A model generated the notes under the pieces. It saw only the letters and a program-made list of their open reading frames with translations, did no database searches and was not told the origin of the DNA. A stretch of 64,000 nucleotides of DNA from an uncultured Sphingopyxis sp. (GTDB lineage: Bacteria > Pseudomonadota > Alphaproteobacteria > Sphingomonadales > Sphingomonadaceae), in contig CAKZIN010000035.1 of the NCBI GenBank assembly GCA_936933955.1, positions 18,173-82,172 of the forward strand. The letters are read 5' to 3'. The translations under genes and the position numbers were made by a program. Within the stretch, counting starts at the first letter, position 1; each line of letters begins with the position of its first letter. Below are positions 25,242 to 34,759 of this stretch, in pieces.

Positions 25242-26231
25242 TCAGTCGCCGCCCGACCAGTGCCGCTGCATGAAGAACCCCGCGACTCCGAGTGCCATGA
25301 CCACGCACACCGCCGTCACGCCCCAAAAGGCCCACGGCTCCTTGGCGAATGGTATCCCCTCCACATTCATGCCGAGGAGGCCGGTGAGGAACGTCAGCGG
25401 CAGGAACACCAGCGCGACGATCGCCACCTGAAGCGAGCGCTGATCGAGCTTTTCGCCCCGCAGGTCGGTCAGCTCCTCGTGCAGCACCGCCGCGCGCTCG
25501 CGCGCCGCCTCAAGCTCCTCACCCATGCGCGCGAACTGGTCCGCCGCGCCGAGCAGTTCGCTGCGCTCGCGTTCGTCGATGAAGTCGAGCCGCAGCGCCG
25601 CCAGCCGCTCCAGAGCCTGTCGTTGCGGCACGACGAACCGCCGGTAGCCGATTGCGCGACTGCGCAGCGCGGTCACCTCGCGCCGGACGGAGAAGGGCGT
25701 CGACGGCTCGATCTGCGTTTCAAGCGTGTCGACCCGGTCGCCGATCTCGGCGATGCTGTGATCGAGCATGTCCGCCGCGGCGGTGGCAATGGCGATGATC
25801 ACGTCGCCCGGATCGTGCATCGCCCCCTCGTGAAAGCGCGCTTCCACCGCCGGCAGCACGGCGTTGCGCCGCAGGCTCGCGGAGAGCAGCAGCCCAGGCT
25901 CCGCCCACAGCCGCAGCGATGCCAGCGGATCGCCCGCATCCACCTCCCCCGCCGCCAGCGGGACGCGCAGGTTGAGCAGCACGCCGCCGTCGATCTGTTC
26001 GCAGCGCGGGCGGGTTTCGTAAGCGAGCAGCGCCTGCGATGCCGACGGCGGCAGCGCCACGGGCAAGGCGCCCAGCTCCTCCGCACGCCCCTCCGTCCCC
26101 GCGATATGCAGCCAGAGGAAACGGCCCGGTCGGCGGTCGCTCAGCAGCTCCGCCAGCGTCTCTTCATTGCAGGCGAAATCCTGCGCTCGGCCGTCCTCAA
26201 ACAAGTGCGCGCGGACGTGTGCGTCGCTCAC
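25242..26231 (-). CDS. CorA-family divalent cation transporter, ZntB type
   Basis: Membrane channel or transporter of the CorA superfamily, 329 residues: a large acidic and helical cytoplasmic N-terminal part, then two C-terminal membrane helices. The family signature between them is GMNVEGIPF, of the GxN type; the context of NVEGIP resembles ZntB more than the magnesium channel CorA. Whether it moves Zn2+ or Mg2+ cannot be told. The start is GTG 26231, in a GTGA overlap with the lysA stop; an ATG at 26264 would lie deeper in lysA. Confidence 0.87.
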   Translation of the reverse strand: MSDAHVRAHLFEDGRAQDFACNEETLAELLSDRRPGRFLWLHIAGTEGRAEELGALPVALPPSASQALLAYETRPRCEQIDGGVLLNLRVPLAAGEVDAGDPLASLRLWAEPGLLLSASLRRNAVLPAVEARFHEGAMHDPGDVIIAIATAAADMLDHSIAEIGDRVDTLETQIEPSTPFSVRREVTALRSRAIGYRRFVVPQRQALERLAALRLDFIDERERSELLGAADQFARMGEELEAARERAAVLHEELTDLRGEKLDQRSLQVAIVALVFLPLTFLTGLLGMNVEGIPFAKEPWAFWGVTAVCVVMALGVAGFFMQRHWSGGD

Positions 26232-27520
26232 GCGGCGTCGCTGGCGGGTGCGGCCACCACCCATTCGGGCACGCGCTCGGCGGCCATGATCGCCTCGGGC
26301 GCGATGCGATCGGCGACCACTGCCCAGCGCGCGCCGGAGACCAGCACCTCGGGCACCATCGCGCGGCTATTGTAGGTCGACGCCATCGTCGCGCCATAGG
26401 CACCCGCCGTGCGGAACACGGCGAGGTCGCCCGCCGCGACGCGCCCGATCTCCCGCGCGGTCGCGAAGCAATCGCTCGATTCGCACACCGGCCCGACGAT
26501 GTTCGCGGTCATGCGCTCCGACCCCGGCGCGACCGGCTCGAAATGGTGATAGGCATCGTAGAGCGCGGGCCGAGCGAGGTCGTTCATCGCCGCGTCGACG
26601 ATCACGAACGGCGTGTTCACCCCAGGCTTCACGCGGATGACGCGGGTGACGAGCACCCCCGCCTCCCCCACCAGTGAGCGCCCCGGCTCGATCGTCAGAG
26701 CGACGCTCCAACCGGCGGTCACCCGCGCGAGCATCGTGGCGTAGTCGGCGGGCGTGGGCGGGACCTCACTCTCGCGATAGCCGACCCCCAGCCCGCCGCC
26801 GAGGTCGACGTGCGTGACGGGGAGTCCGGCGCCGCGAAGCTCGGCCACCAGCGCGCCGACACGGGAGAAGGCGCGCTCCAGTGGATCGAGCGAGAGCAGC
26901 TGGCTGCCGATATGGACCGCGACGCCACGGACATCGAGGCCGGGGAGTGCGCTGAGCCGGGCGTAGATCGCGGGCGCCTGGTCGATCGCCACCCCGAACT
27001 TCGACTCCGCAGTGCCAGTGGTGATCTTGGTGTGAGTGCCCGCGTCGACGTCGGGATTGACGCGGAGCACCACCGGCGCGCGCACGCCGCGCGCTTGCGC
27101 GATAGCGGACAGTTCGGCGCCCTCCCCCTCACTTTCGAGGTTGAACTGGCCAATCCCCGCATCGAGGCCCGCGACCATCTCCGCGTGGGTCTTGCCGACG
27201 CCCGAGAAAACGATGCGCGAGGGCGCGACACCCGCGGCGCGCGCGCGCTTCATCTCGCCCGCCGAGACCACGTCCGCGCCGAGGCCGAGCCGCGCCAGCA
27301 CGCCGACGACCGCGAGGTTGGGGTTCGCCTTGATCGCATAGGCGATGTCGACCCCGCCCGGCACACTCGCCATCGCGTCGATCCATGCCTGCGCCTTCGC
27401 TTCGAGGAGGCCTTGCGAGTACACGTAGACCGGCGTTCCCACCGCATCCGCCACCGTCGCCAGCGCCACCCGCTCGCAGGCGAGAGCGCGGTCGGCAGCG
27501 TCGCGGTGAAAAGCCTGCAT
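26228..27520 (-). CDS. lysA: Diaminopimelate decarboxylase
   Basis: PLP enzyme for the last step of lysine synthesis, meso-DAP to lysine. 430 residues, fold type III: the PLP lysine is in YAIKANPN, phosphate-binding HIGSQLLSLDP and GGGLGVGY follow, EPGRSLVG binds the cofactor, and the decarboxylase motif CESSDCFA with a catalytic cysteine is present. It follows argH and the LptM-like lipoprotein on the same strand, an order common in Proteobacteria, and its end overlaps the ZntB-like gene. Confidence 0.96.
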   Translation of the reverse strand: MQAFHRDAADRALACERVALATVADAVGTPVYVYSQGLLEAKAQAWIDAMASVPGGVDIAYAIKANPNLAVVGVLARLGLGADVVSAGEMKRARAAGVAPSRIVFSGVGKTHAEMVAGLDAGIGQFNLESEGEGAELSAIAQARGVRAPVVLRVNPDVDAGTHTKITTGTAESKFGVAIDQAPAIYARLSALPGLDVRGVAVHIGSQLLSLDPLERAFSRVGALVAELRGAGLPVTHVDLGGGLGVGYRESEVPPTPADYATMLARVTAGWSVALTIEPGRSLVGEAGVLVTRVIRVKPGVNTPFVIVDAAMNDLARPALYDAYHHFEPVAPGSERMTANIVGPVCESSDCFATAREIGRVAAGDLAVFRTAGAYGATMASTYNSRAMVPEVLVSGARWAVVADRIAPEAIMAAERVPEWVVAAPASDAA

Positions 27521-27531
27521 CGTCGCGCCCT

Positions 27532-27777
27532 CTAGCCCGGCGGCAGGTCGAACGGATCGGAGGTCCGCGCCTCACCCCGGCTGACGGGTTCGTCGCTGCG
27601 CTGGGGCCGCGCCTGCGGGCTCGGCGTCACGAGCTTTTCAGGGGTCGGCGTTGCGATCGCCCCAACCGGCGTTGCAGGGCGCGGGCCGCTGGCGGGGTAG
27701 GTCAACTCCTGCCTCCGGCCGCAGCCGCTCAGCGCCAGCGCCGCGAGCGCCACGAGGCTTATCGAACGCAGAGTCAC
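27532..27777 (-). CDS. Small lipoprotein, LptM-like
   Basis: 81-residue lipoprotein with signal SISLVALAALALSGC and the short motif CGRRQELTYP after the cysteine, which resembles LptM/YifL (CGxKGPLYxP). LptM helps disulfide maturation of the LptD LPS translocon in E. coli; transfer of that role here is inference. The rest is Pro/Ala-rich and probably disordered. The start is GTG 27777, overlapping the argH stop as GTGA. argH, lptM-like and lysA in this order is conserved in many alphaproteobacteria, which supports the call. Confidence 0.78.
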   Translation of the reverse strand: MTLRSISLVALAALALSGCGRRQELTYPASGPRPATPVGAIATPTPEKLVTPSPQARPQRSDEPVSRGEARTSDPFDLPPG

Positions 27778-29180
27778 TCCGCCGTCCCTTCCAGCGCCGC
27801 GCGTGCCGCAGCGATCGCTTCCCTTACCCGCACGGGGGCGGTTCCGCCAAGGCTGGTGCGCGATGCGACCGACGCCTCCACGGTCAGCCGCGCGAGCAGC
27901 TGCGGCGTCACGCGCGGGTCGATCGCCGCCGCCTGCGCCGGGTCGAGCTCGCTGAGGTCGACCCCCGCCCGCTCTGCCGCCGCGACGCATGCGCCGACGA
28001 TGTGATGCGCCTCGCGAAAAGGAACCTGGCAGTCGCGCACCAGTGCATCGGCAAGATCGGTCGCGGTGGAGAAGCCCTGCGCCGCCGCGGCGCGGGTGCG
28101 CGTCGTGTCGAACGTCACGCTCGCGCTCATCCCGGTCATTGCCGCGAGCGACAGGGTGAGCAGCTTGTGCGCCTCGAACAGCGGCTCCTTGTCGTCCTGC
28201 ATGTCCTTGGAATAGGCGAGCGGAAGGCCCTTCATCGTCACCATCAGGCTGGTCATGCAGCCGATGATGCGCCCCGCATGGCCGCGCACCAGCTCGGCGG
28301 CGTCAGGGTTGCGCTTTTGCGGCATGATCGAGCTGCCGGTGGAGAAGCTGTCGGGCAGTTTGACGAACCCGAACATCTGGCTCGCCCACAGGACATACTC
28401 CTCCGCCATACGGGACAGATGCAGCGCGCATTGGGTTGCGGCGGTGAGATATTCGAGCGCGAAGTCGCGATCGGACACGGCGTCAAGGCTGTTCGCGCTC
28501 GCGCGGTCAAAGCCGAGCGCCTGCGCGGTGGCCTCGCGGTCGAGGTCGAAGCCCGTCCCCGCCAGCGCCGCCGACCCCAGCGGTGAGACGTTGAGCCGCC
28601 GCCGCGCGTCCGCAAACCGCGCCCGGTCGCGCTCGAACATGGCGAAATAGGCCATCAGGTGGTGCCCGATCGTCACCGGCTGCGCGACCTGCAGATGCGT
28701 GAAGCCGGGCATGATGCTGTCGGCATGCTCGTCCGCGCGGTCGAGGAGGACGCGCATCAGCGCGACCAGTGCGGCGTCGACCTCATCCACCGCATCGCGC
28801 ACCCATAGGCGAAAGGCGGTGGCGACCTGATCGTTGCGGCTGCGCGCGGTGTGAAGGCGCCCCGCGGCCGTGCCGATCTTCTCCGCCAGTCGCGCCTCGA
28901 TGGTCATGTGGATGTCTTCGAGCGCGAGGTCGACCGGCACGCCGTCTCGCGCATACTCCTCCGCAATCTCCGCCAACCCCGCATCGATCGCAGCGGCGTC
29001 TTCGGCGGAAATGATGCCCTGCGCACCCAGCATGGCGGCATGCGCGCGGCTGCCGGCGATGTCCTGTCGCCACAGCGCCTTGTCGAAGGGGATCGAGGCG
29101 TTAATCTCGCGCATGATCGCCGCCGGTCCCTCGGCGAAGCGGCCGCCCCACATCGCGCTTTTGCCGGGAGTATCGCCCAT
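27774..29180 (-). CDS. argH: Argininosuccinate lyase
   Basis: Last enzyme of arginine synthesis: argininosuccinate to arginine plus fumarate. 468 residues. The N-terminal MWGGRFAEGPA, the HTARSRNDQVATAFRLW block, PGFTHLQVAQP with its histidine, and the superfamily signature GSSIMPQKRNPD are all intact. ATG 29180 is the natural family start (MWGGRF follows within ten residues); longer in-frame sequence upstream is antisense to the next gene. The start codon shares CATG with the ATG of the divergent thioredoxin gene. Confidence 0.97.
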   Translation of the reverse strand: MGDTPGKSAMWGGRFAEGPAAIMREINASIPFDKALWRQDIAGSRAHAAMLGAQGIISAEDAAAIDAGLAEIAEEYARDGVPVDLALEDIHMTIEARLAEKIGTAAGRLHTARSRNDQVATAFRLWVRDAVDEVDAALVALMRVLLDRADEHADSIMPGFTHLQVAQPVTIGHHLMAYFAMFERDRARFADARRRLNVSPLGSAALAGTGFDLDREATAQALGFDRASANSLDAVSDRDFALEYLTAATQCALHLSRMAEEYVLWASQMFGFVKLPDSFSTGSSIMPQKRNPDAAELVRGHAGRIIGCMTSLMVTMKGLPLAYSKDMQDDKEPLFEAHKLLTLSLAAMTGMSASVTFDTTRTRAAAAQGFSTATDLADALVRDCQVPFREAHHIVGACVAAAERAGVDLSELDPAQAAAIDPRVTPQLLARLTVEASVASRTSLGGTAPVRVREAIAAARAALEGTAE

Positions 29181-29790
29181 GCCCTTGTCCACCACTCGCC
29201 TGACGCTGCTCGCCGCTGCGCTGGTTTCTGCTGCGGCCCTCGGCGGGTGCGATAGGGGGGCAGGCGGGTCGGAGCAACCTGCGGCAAAGGGGGGAGCGGG
29301 GTCGGCGACGGCTGGCGACGGTCTCGGCGAACATCGCACGCTCACCGACCGCGCCGGGCGCCCGCTGCCCGCAGCGCAGGTCGTCGCACCCGACGGCCGA
29401 CCGGCAGCGCTGGCCTCTCTGCGCGGCAAGCCGGTGCTGGTGAACCTTTGGGCGACCTGGTGCGCGCCGTGCCTTGCCGAGCTGCCGACGCTCAACCGCC
29501 TCGCCACCGAGATGGAGGGCCGCGCGCACGTCGTCGCGCTGGCGCAGGACGTCAACGCCACCCACACGGCGACGCGCGACTTCCTCAAGCAGCGCGGCTG
29601 GGAAACGATTGCCAGCTGGTCGGACTCCGAAAACAAGGTCGGGCTGGAGGAAGGCGGCAACCTTCCCACCACCATCCTCTACGACGCCAGCGGCAAGGAA
29701 ACCGCGCGCGTCGTCGGCCCGCTCGACTGGTATTCGGCAGAAGCGCGCGAACTCCTCCGCGCCGCCGGTTTCCCGCCGGTCGAGGAGTGA
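29179..29790 (+). CDS. TlpA-family thioredoxin-like lipoprotein
   Basis: Periplasmic thiol-disulfide oxidoreductase, 203 residues. The signal ends in AALGGC, so it is probably lipid-anchored. The thioredoxin active site is WATWCAPC in VNLWATWCAPCLAELPTL; the cis-proline region is NLPTTILYDASG. TlpA-type proteins usually reduce disulfides for cytochrome assembly, but no cytochrome genes are nearby, so the partner is unknown. ATG 29179 has a good Shine-Dalgarno GGGAG eight bases upstream, within the argH coding sequence. Its ATG overlaps the argH ATG on the other strand by two bases. Confidence 0.9.
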   Translation: MPLSTTRLTLLAAALVSAAALGGCDRGAGGSEQPAAKGGAGSATAGDGLGEHRTLTDRAGRPLPAAQVVAPDGRPAALASLRGKPVLVNLWATWCAPCLAELPTLNRLATEMEGRAHVVALAQDVNATHTATRDFLKQRGWETIASWSDSENKVGLEEGGNLPTTILYDASGKETARVVGPLDWYSAEARELLRAAGFPPVEE

Positions 29791-29890
29791 GGGTCGGCGC
29801 GCTTCATAGCAAGATCGCAGGTCGCCCGATAATCTTCGGGCGCCGACGCCCACTTCCCCCCTCCGCCGCGCCCGCCTAGAACGCGGCGCA

Positions 29891-30801
<911 letters not shown>

Positions 30802-30805
<4 letters not shown>

Positions 30806-31566
30806 GGGTCGCGCTCGCCGCGCTGATGCTGGCGGTCGCTGCCCCCGCCGCGGCCCAGCGCGAGCCGGTGCTGGTGCCCGACGTGTCGGTGCGCGAGATC
30901 GAGATCAAATACAGCTTCACCGGCGAAGACCTGCTGCTGTTCGGCGCCATCTTGTATCCCGACGGACGCGCGCCGGGCGATGCGCGCAGCGACGTGGTGG
31001 TGGTGATCAAGGGCCCCGTCGCGCCCGTCCGGCTGCGCGAGAAGAGCCGAGTCGCGGGCGTCTGGGTCAACGCCGACAGCGTACGTTTCGGTTCGGCGCC
31101 CGGCTTTTACGCCCTCGCCTCCTCCCGCCCGATCGAGCAGATCGTCGACGAACGCACCGCGGCAGTGTTCGAACTCGGCCTCGCCAACCTGGCGCTGTCG
31201 CCGTCGGGCTTTGCCACGAGCGAGCAGCTGCGCCGCCTCGAGGCGGGGTTTGTCGACCTGTTCCGCCGGGGCGGGCTGTTCGCCGAACAGCCGGGCGCGG
31301 TGGAGATCAGCAACGGCGTCCTCTACCGCGCGCGGCTCAACATCCCGGCGCAGGTGCCGGAGGGGGAGTATACCGCCGAAACCTACCTCATCCGCGGTGG
31401 GAACGTGCTGGCGGTGGCGTCACGCGATATCGTCATCCGCAAGATCGGCGTCGACCGTTTCATCGCCGACGCGGCAGCGCACTGGGGCCTCGCCTACGGC
31501 CTGGTGGCGGTGGCGCTGGCGGTAGGCATGGGCCTCGCCGCGGGCTGGTGGTTCGGCCGCCGATGA
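30802..31566 (+). CDS. TIGR02186 family membrane protein (Alph_Pro_TM)
   Basis: 254-residue protein of PF09608/TIGR02186, of unknown function and restricted mainly to alphaproteobacteria. A signal peptide (LAALMLAVAAPAAAQ) leads into a beta-rich periplasmic region starting VPDVSVREIEIKYSFTGED, and a single C-terminal helix (LAYGLVAVALAVGMGLAAGWW) anchors it. The start is TTG 30802, the only initiation codon near the upstream stop (TTGA). Its constant pairing with the TauE/SafE permease suggests that it works with it, for instance as a periplasmic subunit; this is inference. Confidence 0.86.
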
Positions 31567-32597
31567 AGCGCATCCTCGTCTGGCTGGTGCCGGACCGCTT
31601 CATCCTCGTGCTGATCGCGACCATCGCACTGGCGAGCGTGCTGCCAGTGCGCGGGAGCGACGTCGCGCTGGCGAACCTCCTTTCCTCCGCCGCGGTGTTC
31701 GTGATCTTCCTCCTCCACGGCATCCGCTTGCCGCGCGCGGAGGTGATCGACGGGCTCAAGGACTGGCGCACGCAGGGCGCGATCGCGCTGTTCGTGTTCG
31801 GCGTGATGACGCTCGCCGGCCTCGCGCTGTGGCGGCTGACGAGCGGGTCGCTACCGGCGATGGTCGCGCTCGGCTTTCTCTATATCGGCGTGTTGCCGAC
31901 CACCGTGCAGTCCGCCACCACTTACTGCAGCCTGGCGCGCGGAGCGGTTGCGGTGTCCGTCGTGGCGAGCGCGCTCGACAATCTGGCGGCGGTGATCGTC
32001 ACGCCGACGCTGTTCGCGCTGCTCGCCGGGACCGCAGGCGGGGTGAGCCTCGGCGCAAGTCTCGCGCTGCGGGTAGGCGCGATCCTGCTGCTGCCCTTCT
32101 TCATCGGCCAGCTGATCCAGCGCTGGGCGAGGCCGTGGGCGCTGCGCCACGCCGCCCTCGTCAAGCGCATCGACCAAGGCGCGATCGCGCTCGCGGTCTA
32201 TGTCGCCTTCTCCGCTGCTGTGGTGCAGGGCATCTGGAGCAAGCTCGATGGCGGCGCTCTGGGCGTGCTCGCGCTCGGCGTGGGGGTGATGCTGCTGGTG
32301 GGTTTTGGGGGAGCGTGGGCGACGGGACGGCTCGTCTCCGACCGGCTCGACGTGCGCACGGCGGTGCTGTTCTCGGGCGCGCACAAGTCGATCGCGGTCG
32401 GCGCACCGCTCGCGGCGTTGATGTTCCCGCGTGACGCGGCGGGCATGGTGCTGCTGCCGATCCTCGCCTACCATTTGGCGCAACTGGTGATTTCGGCGTG
32501 GATCGCACCGCCGCTCGCGCGGCGCAATGAAGCAGCGTGCTTGCAGGGCTCGGCTGTCTTATCTAACTACAACACACCTGAGCCGGAGAGATTATGA
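31563..32597 (+). CDS. SBF-like bile acid:sodium symporter family transporter
   Basis: Membrane transporter of the BASS superfamily (PF13593, YfeH-like), 344 residues with about ten hydrophobic segments. Family features: FLLHGIRLPRAEV after the second helix, LPTTVQSATTYCSLARG in the first half, and FSGAHKSIAVGAPLA in the second, matching the crossing-helix unwound motifs. Substrate unknown; BASS members carry bile acids, pantoate, pyruvate or sulfonates. ATG 31563 gives an ATGA overlap with the previous gene, preferred over ATG 31548. It ends in an ATGA overlap with the TelA gene. Confidence 0.87.
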   Translation: MKRILVWLVPDRFILVLIATIALASVLPVRGSDVALANLLSSAAVFVIFLLHGIRLPRAEVIDGLKDWRTQGAIALFVFGVMTLAGLALWRLTSGSLPAMVALGFLYIGVLPTTVQSATTYCSLARGAVAVSVVASALDNLAAVIVTPTLFALLAGTAGGVSLGASLALRVGAILLLPFFIGQLIQRWARPWALRHAALVKRIDQGAIALAVYVAFSAAVVQGIWSKLDGGALGVLALGVGVMLLVGFGGAWATGRLVSDRLDVRTAVLFSGAHKSIAVGAPLAALMFPRDAAGMVLLPILAYHLAQLVISAWIAPPLARRNEAACLQGSAVLSNYNTPEPERL

Positions 32598-33823
32598 GCG
32601 ACATCGAACCCGCCCCGTTGCCGACCAAACTCGCCGAAGCGGAACCCACGCTGACGCTCGAACCGCCCAAGCCGGTACCCGCCGTCGTGCCGGAAAAGGC
32701 GGCGGGCCTCGTCAGCATTGGCGACGAGGTGAAGAGCGAGCTCGAAAAGCGCGTCGCGACCTTCGTCGACGAACTGGTCGCGGCGGACACCAACAGCCCC
32801 GAATTCGGCAAGAAGGTCGACCAGCTCACCAACATGGGCCGTCAGGAGATTGCGGCGGCGGCGCAGCAGTCGAACCGTTTCCTCGACCGCCCGGTGCGCG
32901 CGATGGATCGCGACGGCAACGTCGGTCAGGATCTGGTTGCGCTGCGGCAGGTGGTGGAGGACCTCGACCCTGGTCGCGCGGGCAAGGTGCGCGGGCGCAA
33001 GCTGCTCGGCATCATCCCGCTGGGCGGTTCGCTGCGCAGCTATTTCGACAAATATCAGAGCGCGCAGACGCACATCAGCTCGATCCTCGCTCGCCTCGCG
33101 AGCGGCAAGACCGAGCTGATGAAGGACAATGCCGACATCGACGTCGAGCGGCAGAATCTGTGGGCCGCGATGGGTCGGCTCGAGCAAATGGCGCACATGG
33201 CGGGCAAGCTCGACGAACAGCTCGAGGAAAAGGCCGCCGAGCTCGACGCGACCGACCCCGCAAAGGCGAAGACCATCCGCGAAAGCGCGCTTTTCTATGT
33301 GCGCCAGCGGCGGCAGGACATCCTCACCCAGCTGGCGGTGAGCGTGCAGGGCTATCTCGCGCTCGACCTCGTCAAGAAAAACAACGTCGAGCTGGTGAAG
33401 GGCGTCGATCGCGCATCAACCACCACCGTCGCGGCGCTCCGCACCGCGGTGACGGTGGCGCAGGCGATGACCAACCAGAAGCTCGTGCTCGGCCAGATCA
33501 CCGCGCTCAACACGACGACCGCCGGGATCATCGATTCCACGGGCGCGCTGCTCAAGGAAAACACGACGCGCGTTCACGAGCAGGCGGCGGCGTCGACCAT
33601 TCCGATGGAGACGCTGACCCGCGCCTTCCAGAACATCTACGAGACGATGGATGCGGTCGACACCTTCAAGCTGAAGGCGCTCGACAGCATGAAGACGACC
33701 ATCAACACCCTCTCCGCCGAGGTCGAGAAGTCCAAGGGCTACATCGCGCGGGCGGAAGGGCAGGCGCAGGCACAGGCGCAGCTGACCGGGCGCGACAGCC
33801 CGCTCGCGGCGATCGAGGGGTGA
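32594..33823 (+). CDS. TelA-like toxic anion resistance protein
   Basis: Cytoplasmic, almost entirely helical protein of PF05816 (TelA, YaaN, YceH), 409 residues. Family members are linked to tellurite resistance or to tolerance of cell-envelope stress and antimicrobial peptides; the biochemical action is not known. Recognisable segments are NSPEFGKKVDQLTNMG, LGIIPLGGSLRSYFDKYQSAQ and QDILTQLAVSVQGYLALDL. A Shine-Dalgarno GGAGAG stands before ATG 32594, which also overlaps the transporter stop. It is followed 10 bases later by an XpaC-like gene, the classic TelA partner. Confidence 0.9.
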   Translation: MSDIEPAPLPTKLAEAEPTLTLEPPKPVPAVVPEKAAGLVSIGDEVKSELEKRVATFVDELVAADTNSPEFGKKVDQLTNMGRQEIAAAAQQSNRFLDRPVRAMDRDGNVGQDLVALRQVVEDLDPGRAGKVRGRKLLGIIPLGGSLRSYFDKYQSAQTHISSILARLASGKTELMKDNADIDVERQNLWAAMGRLEQMAHMAGKLDEQLEEKAAELDATDPAKAKTIRESALFYVRQRRQDILTQLAVSVQGYLALDLVKKNNVELVKGVDRASTTTVAALRTAVTVAQAMTNQKLVLGQITALNTTTAGIIDSTGALLKENTTRVHEQAAASTIPMETLTRAFQNIYETMDAVDTFKLKALDSMKTTINTLSAEVEKSKGYIARAEGQAQAQAQLTGRDSPLAAIEG

Positions 33824-33833
33824 TGCGCGGTTG

Positions 33834-34649
33834 GTGAAACCTGTGCGCCCCGTCCCGCCAGGCCTCGCGCCGATCGAGCCGACCGACGCGAGCTTGCATC
33901 CGCTGCCTGCGCCGATCGCGCCGCTGCCGCGTAGCCAGTCGGTGAGCGTCGCGGTGAGCGATGCGGAACGCGCGCTCCAACGCCAGCGCTCGGCAGAGAT
34001 TGCGCGGCCGGTTCAGGCGCAGCGGAGGAGCTTTGCCAAGCGCGCCAAACGCGTCGCCATCGCCTATTTCACCGGGCTGCTGGCACTGGTGATCGGAGCG
34101 GCTGTGGTGTCGGGGCTGCTCGGCGGGATCGGCATCATCGGCTTCACGCTGATGATGCTGCTGGCGATCCTGCTGGTGCCGATTGCGCTATCGTTCGGAA
34201 AGGAGCGCGCGATGCGCCCCGCGGACCTCAGCCGTGTCGATGTGGCGCAGCTGGCGGATCGCACCAACGTCTGGCTCGGCCAGCAACGCCGCGCGCTGCC
34301 CGCCCCTGCGCAAACGCTGGTCGACAGCATCGGCGAACGGATCGCGCAGCTCGGCCCGCAGCTCGAAGCAATCGGCGGCGCCTCGCCCGAAGCGGTCGAA
34401 ACGCGCCGGATCGTCGGCGACGAATTGCCCGAGCTGATCCGCAGCTACCAATCGGTGCCGAGCGCCATGCGCCGCGAAGACCGCAACGGCCGTGTCGCCG
34501 AACGTGACCTCCTCGACGGCCTCGCCAACGTCGACCGCGCGATCGACACGCTCAGCCGCGACATCGCCGCGCGGGACATGGACCGGCTGGCGAGCCACTC
34601 GCGCTATTTGGAAACGCGCTACGGCGACGGGGGGCAGTCCATCCCCTGA
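33834..34649 (+). CDS. XpaC-like membrane protein, TelA partner
   Basis: 271-residue protein with a Pro/Arg-rich N terminus, two adjacent membrane helices (VAIAYFTGLLALVIGAAVV and FTLMMLLAILLVPIAL) and a helical C-terminal domain (about 150-265). The C-terminal pattern, ELPELIRSYQSVPSAM followed by LLDGLANVDRAIDTLSRDI, resembles Bacillus XpaC (5-bromo-4-chloroindolyl phosphate hydrolysis family), normally encoded beside TelA-family YaaN. The match is by pattern and neighbourhood, so moderate. The start is GTG 33834 or TTG 33831; no ATG is available. It ends the five-gene TauE-to-XpaC run. Confidence 0.7.
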   Translation: MKPVRPVPPGLAPIEPTDASLHPLPAPIAPLPRSQSVSVAVSDAERALQRQRSAEIARPVQAQRRSFAKRAKRVAIAYFTGLLALVIGAAVVSGLLGGIGIIGFTLMMLLAILLVPIALSFGKERAMRPADLSRVDVAQLADRTNVWLGQQRRALPAPAQTLVDSIGERIAQLGPQLEAIGGASPEAVETRRIVGDELPELIRSYQSVPSAMRREDRNGRVAERDLLDGLANVDRAIDTLSRDIAARDMDRLASHSRYLETRYGDGGQSIP

Positions 34650-34710
34650 CAGCCGCTGCGGGGGCAGAACCGGTCACCCGCCGCTGCCCTGGACGCCGAG
34701 ACTCGGAAAT

Positions 34711-34733
34711 GGCTCCCTGCCTGCGCAGGAGCC
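34711..34733. terminator. Bulged hairpin between convergent XpaC-like and helicase genes
   Basis: GGCTCC-C-TGC, loop CTGC, GCAGGAGCC: about nine pairs with one bulged C, in the 110-base gap where the rightward XpaC-like gene meets the leftward helicase gene. It contains the CCTGCGCAGG core also found at 54745-54756 and both are followed by a GCTACG. No U-run is seen, so its role as a bidirectional terminator is tentative. Confidence 0.4.
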
Positions 34734-34759
34734 ACCGCTACGCTCGTTCTGCCTTGTCC

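Noticed and set aside
29181..29675. N-terminal extension of argH by 165 residues
   Set aside because: Family starts at MWGGRF within a few residues of 29180, and the extension is antisense to the thioredoxin gene.
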